Source of the DNA: Conexibacter sp. CPCC 206217
GTDB taxonomy: Bacteria; Actinomycetota; Thermoleophilia; Solirubrobacterales; Solirubrobacteraceae
Reading direction: 5' to 3'
Length of the DNA stretch: 64,000 nucleotides
NCBI RefSeq assembly: GCF_030646165.1
Contig: NZ_JAUTDO010000016.1
Location: forward strand, 20,843 to 84,842
Shown here: positions 61,354 through 64,000 of the stretch, one piece after another
Layout: each line of letters starts with the position of its first letter
Position numbering within the stretch: the stretch's first letter is position 1
Position numbers and translations under genes: made by a program
Notes under the pieces: model-generated
The model's database searches: none
What the model was told of the DNA's origin: nothing
What the model saw: the letters and a program-made list of their open reading frames with translations, nothing else

Positions 61354-61422
61354 GCAGCAGCGGCGCGCCGCGGCTGGTCGCGGCGGCACCGGTCAGGCCG
61401 GCGCCGCCGCTGTGCAGGACGC

Positions 61423-63534
61423 CTACCGCGCCGCCAGCTGGAAGCGCGCCACGAGGCCCTCCAGGTGCTCGGCGGTGCGCGCCAGCTCCGAGGCCGACGC
61501 CGCGATCTCCTGCGTCGAGGCGGACGTCTGCTGCGTCGAGGCGGAGACCTGCTCGGCCGACGCCGACGACTGCTCCGCCAGCGAGGAGACCTGGCCGATG
61601 TCGGCCTGCATCCGCTCGCTGCGCTGCGAGATCGTCGCGGCGGAGTCGACGATCTGCCCCATCCGCGACGACACGTCGTCGATCGCGGCGCCGATCTCGA
61701 CGAATGCCTCGCGCGTGCGCAGCACCGCATCGACGCTCTCCGTCGTGCGCGTCGAGCCGGCCTGCACGACGCCGACGCTGCGCGCCGTCTCGTGCTGGAT
61801 CTCGGACACGAGCGCCGAGATCTCGGCGGTCGCGTCCTGCGACTCCTCGGCGAGCTTGCGGACCTCTTCGGCGACGACGGCGAAGCCGCGCCCCTGCTCG
61901 CCGGCGCGCGCCGCCTCGATCGCCGCGTTGAGCGCCAGCAGGTTCGTCTGCTGCGCGATCCCGGTGATCGTCTGCACGATCCCGCCGATCCGCTCCGACT
62001 TGCCCGACAGCGCCTCGATCGCGTCGCTGACGGCGGCCGAGGAGTCGGCCACCTCGCGGATCGCCTCGCTCGCCTGCTCGGCCGTCTCGACGCCCTGGCG
62101 CGCGACCGCGCTCGCCTCGTTGGCGGCGGTCGCCGTCAGCTCGGCTGACTGCGCCGAGGTGGAGGCCGCCGTGCTCGTATCGACGGCCGTCGCACGCGCC
62201 GACTCGATCCGCCGCACCTGCTCCTGCGAGCCGCCGGCGACCTCGCCGATCGCGGCCGCTATCTCGCCGACCGAGCGGCCTGTCTCCTCCGACGTGGCCG
62301 CCATCTGCTGGGAGGCGGAGGAGACCGTCGCGGCGCCGGTCGAGACGTCGCCGAGCAGTTCGTTGAGGTTGCGCGTCATCGTCACGAAGGCGTTGCCGAG
62401 CGCGTCGCGCTCGCAGACCGGCCGCACCTCGGCGGAGATGTCGCCCCTCGCGATCTGCTGCGCCGCGCGCGCCATCTCGTTCAGGTACGCCGTCATCTCG
62501 ACGAACGCGTTGCCGAGCACGTCGCGCTCGGAGCGCGGCCGCACGTCCGCCGACGGATCGCCCTCGGCGATCTGACGGGCGGCGCTGGCGGCCTCCTCGA
62601 AGTAGACGGTCAGCTGCATGAACGCGTTGCCGAGCACGTCTCTGTCGGAGCGCGCCTGCACCGACACGTTCGGGTCGCCGCCGGCGAGCTGGTCCGCCGC
62701 TGCGGCCATCTCTCTGACGTAGCCGATCATGCGCTCGAACGAGTCGCCGAGCTGGCCGATCTCGTCACGCGATCTGACCTCGATCCGCTGGTCGACGTCG
62801 CCGTCAGCGATCCGGTCGGCTGCTCTCACCATCTGCCGCACGCCGCGCAGGATGCCGCGCGCGACCCACCACGAGACGGCGGTCCCGATCGCGATCGCGG
62901 CGATGATCAGCAGCAACGTCAGCAGTCGGCTCGAGTTGTAGGTGCTCTCGATCTCGGCGTTCTCGCTCTGCGACAGCTTGACCTTTGAGTCGAACAGCGA
63001 CTCGAACTTGTCGGCGACCGCCGTGAAGGCCGGCAGGACCGTCGCCTTGTTGAACGCGTAGGCCTCCTCGGCGCCGGCGGTCTGCGAGCGTCTGAGCGCC
63101 TCTGCGGCCGCCGCGCGGTAGGCCGTCAGGTTCTGCTGCAACTGCGCGAAGTCGGTTCTCGCCTCCTCCGTCCGCAGCGTTCTCGACACCCTTCCGAGCG
63201 CGTCGTCGATCAGCGGCTCGTTCGCTTCGATCTTCGCCGCGACCTCCGCCTTGCCGGCGGCGGTCGTCTCGAGGAAGTGGTTGTTGGTGAAGGCGCGCTG
63301 CTCGTTGAGCTTCGCGCGCGCGGTCCCGAGCTGGGCAAGCGGCTCCGCGGCCGATCTGTACATCGTCTCGGCCCTGTCATTCACCTTCGCGAGGCTGGTG
63401 ACGGCGACGACGCCGACGATCGCCATCAGAACGATCACCGTCGCTGTCGCGCCCATCTGCTTGGCGAAGATCGAAACTCGGCGTCCCCCGTCGGAGGACC
63501 GATCAGAGATTGCTGTGAGCGGATGGGTCGTCAT
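61423..63534 (-). CDS. Methyl-accepting chemotaxis protein with four tandem HAMP-like units
   Basis: This 703-residue chemoreceptor has an N-terminal membrane helix (~28-50), an extracellular four-helix domain with an Ala-rich ligand region (~55-205), a second helix (~206-228), a first HAMP (~228-282) and three more HAMP-like repeats (each ending RDVLGNAFMQLT, RDVLGNAFVEMT or RDALGNAFVTMT), then the signalling domain. Its tip is QQTNLLALNAAIEAARAGEQGRGFAVVAEEVRKL. Methylation-region glutamates and glutamines flank it. Repeated HAMP stacks occur in some MCPs and change signal polarity. The promoter is sigma-28-like (next entry). No CheA/CheW gene is in the window. Confidence 0.95.
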   Translation of the reverse strand: MTTHPLTAISDRSSDGGRRVSIFAKQMGATATVIVLMAIVGVVAVTSLAKVNDRAETMYRSAAEPLAQLGTARAKLNEQRAFTNNHFLETTAAGKAEVAAKIEANEPLIDDALGRVSRTLRTEEARTDFAQLQQNLTAYRAAAAEALRRSQTAGAEEAYAFNKATVLPAFTAVADKFESLFDSKVKLSQSENAEIESTYNSSRLLTLLLIIAAIAIGTAVSWWVARGILRGVRQMVRAADRIADGDVDQRIEVRSRDEIGQLGDSFERMIGYVREMAAAADQLAGGDPNVSVQARSDRDVLGNAFMQLTVYFEEAASAARQIAEGDPSADVRPRSERDVLGNAFVEMTAYLNEMARAAQQIARGDISAEVRPVCERDALGNAFVTMTRNLNELLGDVSTGAATVSSASQQMAATSEETGRSVGEIAAAIGEVAGGSQEQVRRIESARATAVDTSTAASTSAQSAELTATAANEASAVARQGVETAEQASEAIREVADSSAAVSDAIEALSGKSERIGGIVQTITGIAQQTNLLALNAAIEAARAGEQGRGFAVVAEEVRKLAEESQDATAEISALVSEIQHETARSVGVVQAGSTRTTESVDAVLRTREAFVEIGAAIDDVSSRMGQIVDSAATISQRSERMQADIGQVSSLAEQSSASAEQVSASTQQTSASTQEIAASASELARTAEHLEGLVARFQLAAR

Positions 63535-63579
63535 GCCGAGAAAGGGTCTCCTGGAACTGGGTCGAACTGATGCCCCTGG

Positions 63580-63606
63580 TTCTCGGCGTGTTGACGTTCA
63601 GCTTGA
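63580..63606 (-). promoter_or_regulatory. Sigma-28-like promoter of the chemoreceptor gene
   Basis: On the minus strand TCAA (63606-63603), 15 bases, then GCCGAGAA (63587-63580) matches the FliA consensus TAAA-N15-GCCGATAA with two mismatches. A start near 63573 gives a ~39-base leader with AGGAGA (63552-63547) before the ATG. The fit supports motility-type regulation and a FliA/FlgM system in this genome. Confidence 0.68.
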
Positions 63607-63639
63607 GGTGCGTTTGCCATGTTGCATGGTCACGCACCT
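63606..63639 (-). terminator. Hairpin between chemoreceptor promoter and downstream membrane-protein gene end
   Basis: AGGTGCGT/ACGCACCT encloses CCATG/CATGG, a two-part stem of 13 base pairs. It follows the stop of the minus-strand gene 63653-64000, and could terminate it just upstream of the chemoreceptor promoter. Confidence 0.5.
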
Positions 63640-63652
63640 AGCTTTTGTCCAA

Positions 63653-64000
63653 CTATCTCGTGTTGCGACCGATCATGTCCTGCAGCTGCTGCACGGCATC
63701 CTGGGCGTTTCTCGACACGACGCGCTTGACGTCGACGGCCTTGTCGCGGTTGCCGGTCGCGACGATCGCGATCGCCGTGCCGGCGCCGATCAGCAGGAAG
63801 ACCGCCAGCAGCGCCATCACGCGCCGGGCGGCGCGGCCGGAGTCGCGTCTCGGCGCGGCCGCCGTGCGCTGCGGGCCGCCGGCGGGTCGTCTGCCGCGTG
63901 CAGCGGCTGACCCGGCGGCGCCTGCGCCCGCTCTCGCGGCGCCCGCCGCAGCTCTGCGGCGCGCCGGCGCCTGCGGCGGCGGCTGGCGGCAAGTCGGGGG
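63653..64000 (-). CDS. C-terminal part of a membrane protein with Pro/Ala/Arg-rich linker, cut off by window edge
   Basis: The last 115 codons of a minus-strand gene encode a Pro/Ala/Arg-rich linker (APARRRAAAGAARAGAGAAG), one transmembrane helix (VMALLAVFLLIGAGTAIAIV), and a 40-residue extracellular tail (DKAVDVKRVVSRNAQDAVQQ then LQDMIGRNTR). This layout occurs in bacterial Ser/Thr kinases of the PknB type and in other single-pass proteins. The visible part does not decide which. The stop is TAG at 63655-63653. Confidence 0.7.
   Translation of the reverse strand, partial: PPTCRQPPPQAPARRRAAAGAARAGAGAAGSAAARGRRPAGGPQRTAAAPRRDSGRAARRVMALLAVFLLIGAGTAIAIVATGNRDKAVDVKRVVSRNAQDAVQQLQDMIGRNTR

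Noticed and set aside
59905..61389. Minus-strand open frame of 494 codons over tgt
   Set aside because: It is an antisense shadow of tgt in GC-rich DNA, with Arg/Ala/Asp bias and no domains.

Overview
The window is about 70 % GC, densely coded on both strands, and actinobacterial in content: an FtsE/FtsX pair, an Rpf-like muralytic enzyme behind a c-di-AMP riboswitch, Tad-type pilin-like proteins, a uvrC-rapZ block next to a gap-pgk-tpiA glycolysis operon, and a mycobacterial-style two-domain fatty acyl-CoA reductase. A FlgM-like protein, a chemoreceptor with a sigma-28-like promoter, and heavy use of the AGA arginine codon despite the high GC fit a motile, deep-branching actinobacterium of the Thermoleophilia type (Conexibacter or Solirubrobacter relatives). 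That placement is inferred from gene content and style, not from a marker-gene search.

Layout. 1-6634: a cut-off M16 peptidase diverging from ftsE-ftsX, a C-terminal processing protease, an RNase R-type nuclease and smpB. 6651-8613: a divergent MarR/MFS efflux pair in an AT-rich pocket. 8787-10161: an M50 protease and the tmRNA gene ssrA, so SmpB, tmRNA and the RNase R-like enzyme, the parts of trans-translation and non-stop mRNA decay, lie within 6 kb. 10189-12672: a secreted collagen-like protein and a two-repeat lipoprotein. 12746-19005: a TetR-headed catabolic operon (SDR, quinone oxidoreductase, acyl-CoA dehydrogenase, APH-like kinase) diverging from an Old Yellow Enzyme across a shared operator. 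19271-25118: a repeat-rich secreted protein, a FlgM-like protein, a metzincin-like protease, oligoendopeptidase F, and the riboswitch-led Rpf-like gene. 25166-33705: regulators, an anti-sigma-like ATPase, an acetyltransferase, a DUF4389 membrane protein, an ABC exporter, a Ppx/GppA phosphatase, a pilin-like protein and an HD-domain protein behind a 10-codon leader ORF. 33712-42290: a fatty acyl-CoA reductase, an ABC-F ATPase, a TIM-barrel protein, phoU with an OmpR-type regulator, and an AraC regulator.

42489-45626 is the most unusual part. A tightly overlapping operon encodes two TadE-like proteins, an unrecognised protein, and a pilin-like membrane anchor fused to both a VanY-type D,D-carboxypeptidase and a lytic transglycosylase. 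45715-58449: uvrC-rapZ, then a small vitamin-B6/flavin locus where yvcK and whiA would usually sit, then gap-pgk-tpiA-gpmI translationally coupled to a superfamily 2 helicase. 58543-64000: a MarR regulator, Hsp20, a candidate small RNA, tgt, a chemoreceptor with four HAMP-like repeats, and a cut-off membrane protein.

A thread through the whole window is that more than twenty genes have a TAnnnT-type -10 element ending only 5 to 11 bases before the start codon and no Shine-Dalgarno sequence, the pattern expected of leaderless mRNAs. I used this element to choose many start codons. Internal operon genes instead start by ATGA or GTGA overlaps, or behind clear Shine-Dalgarno sequences.
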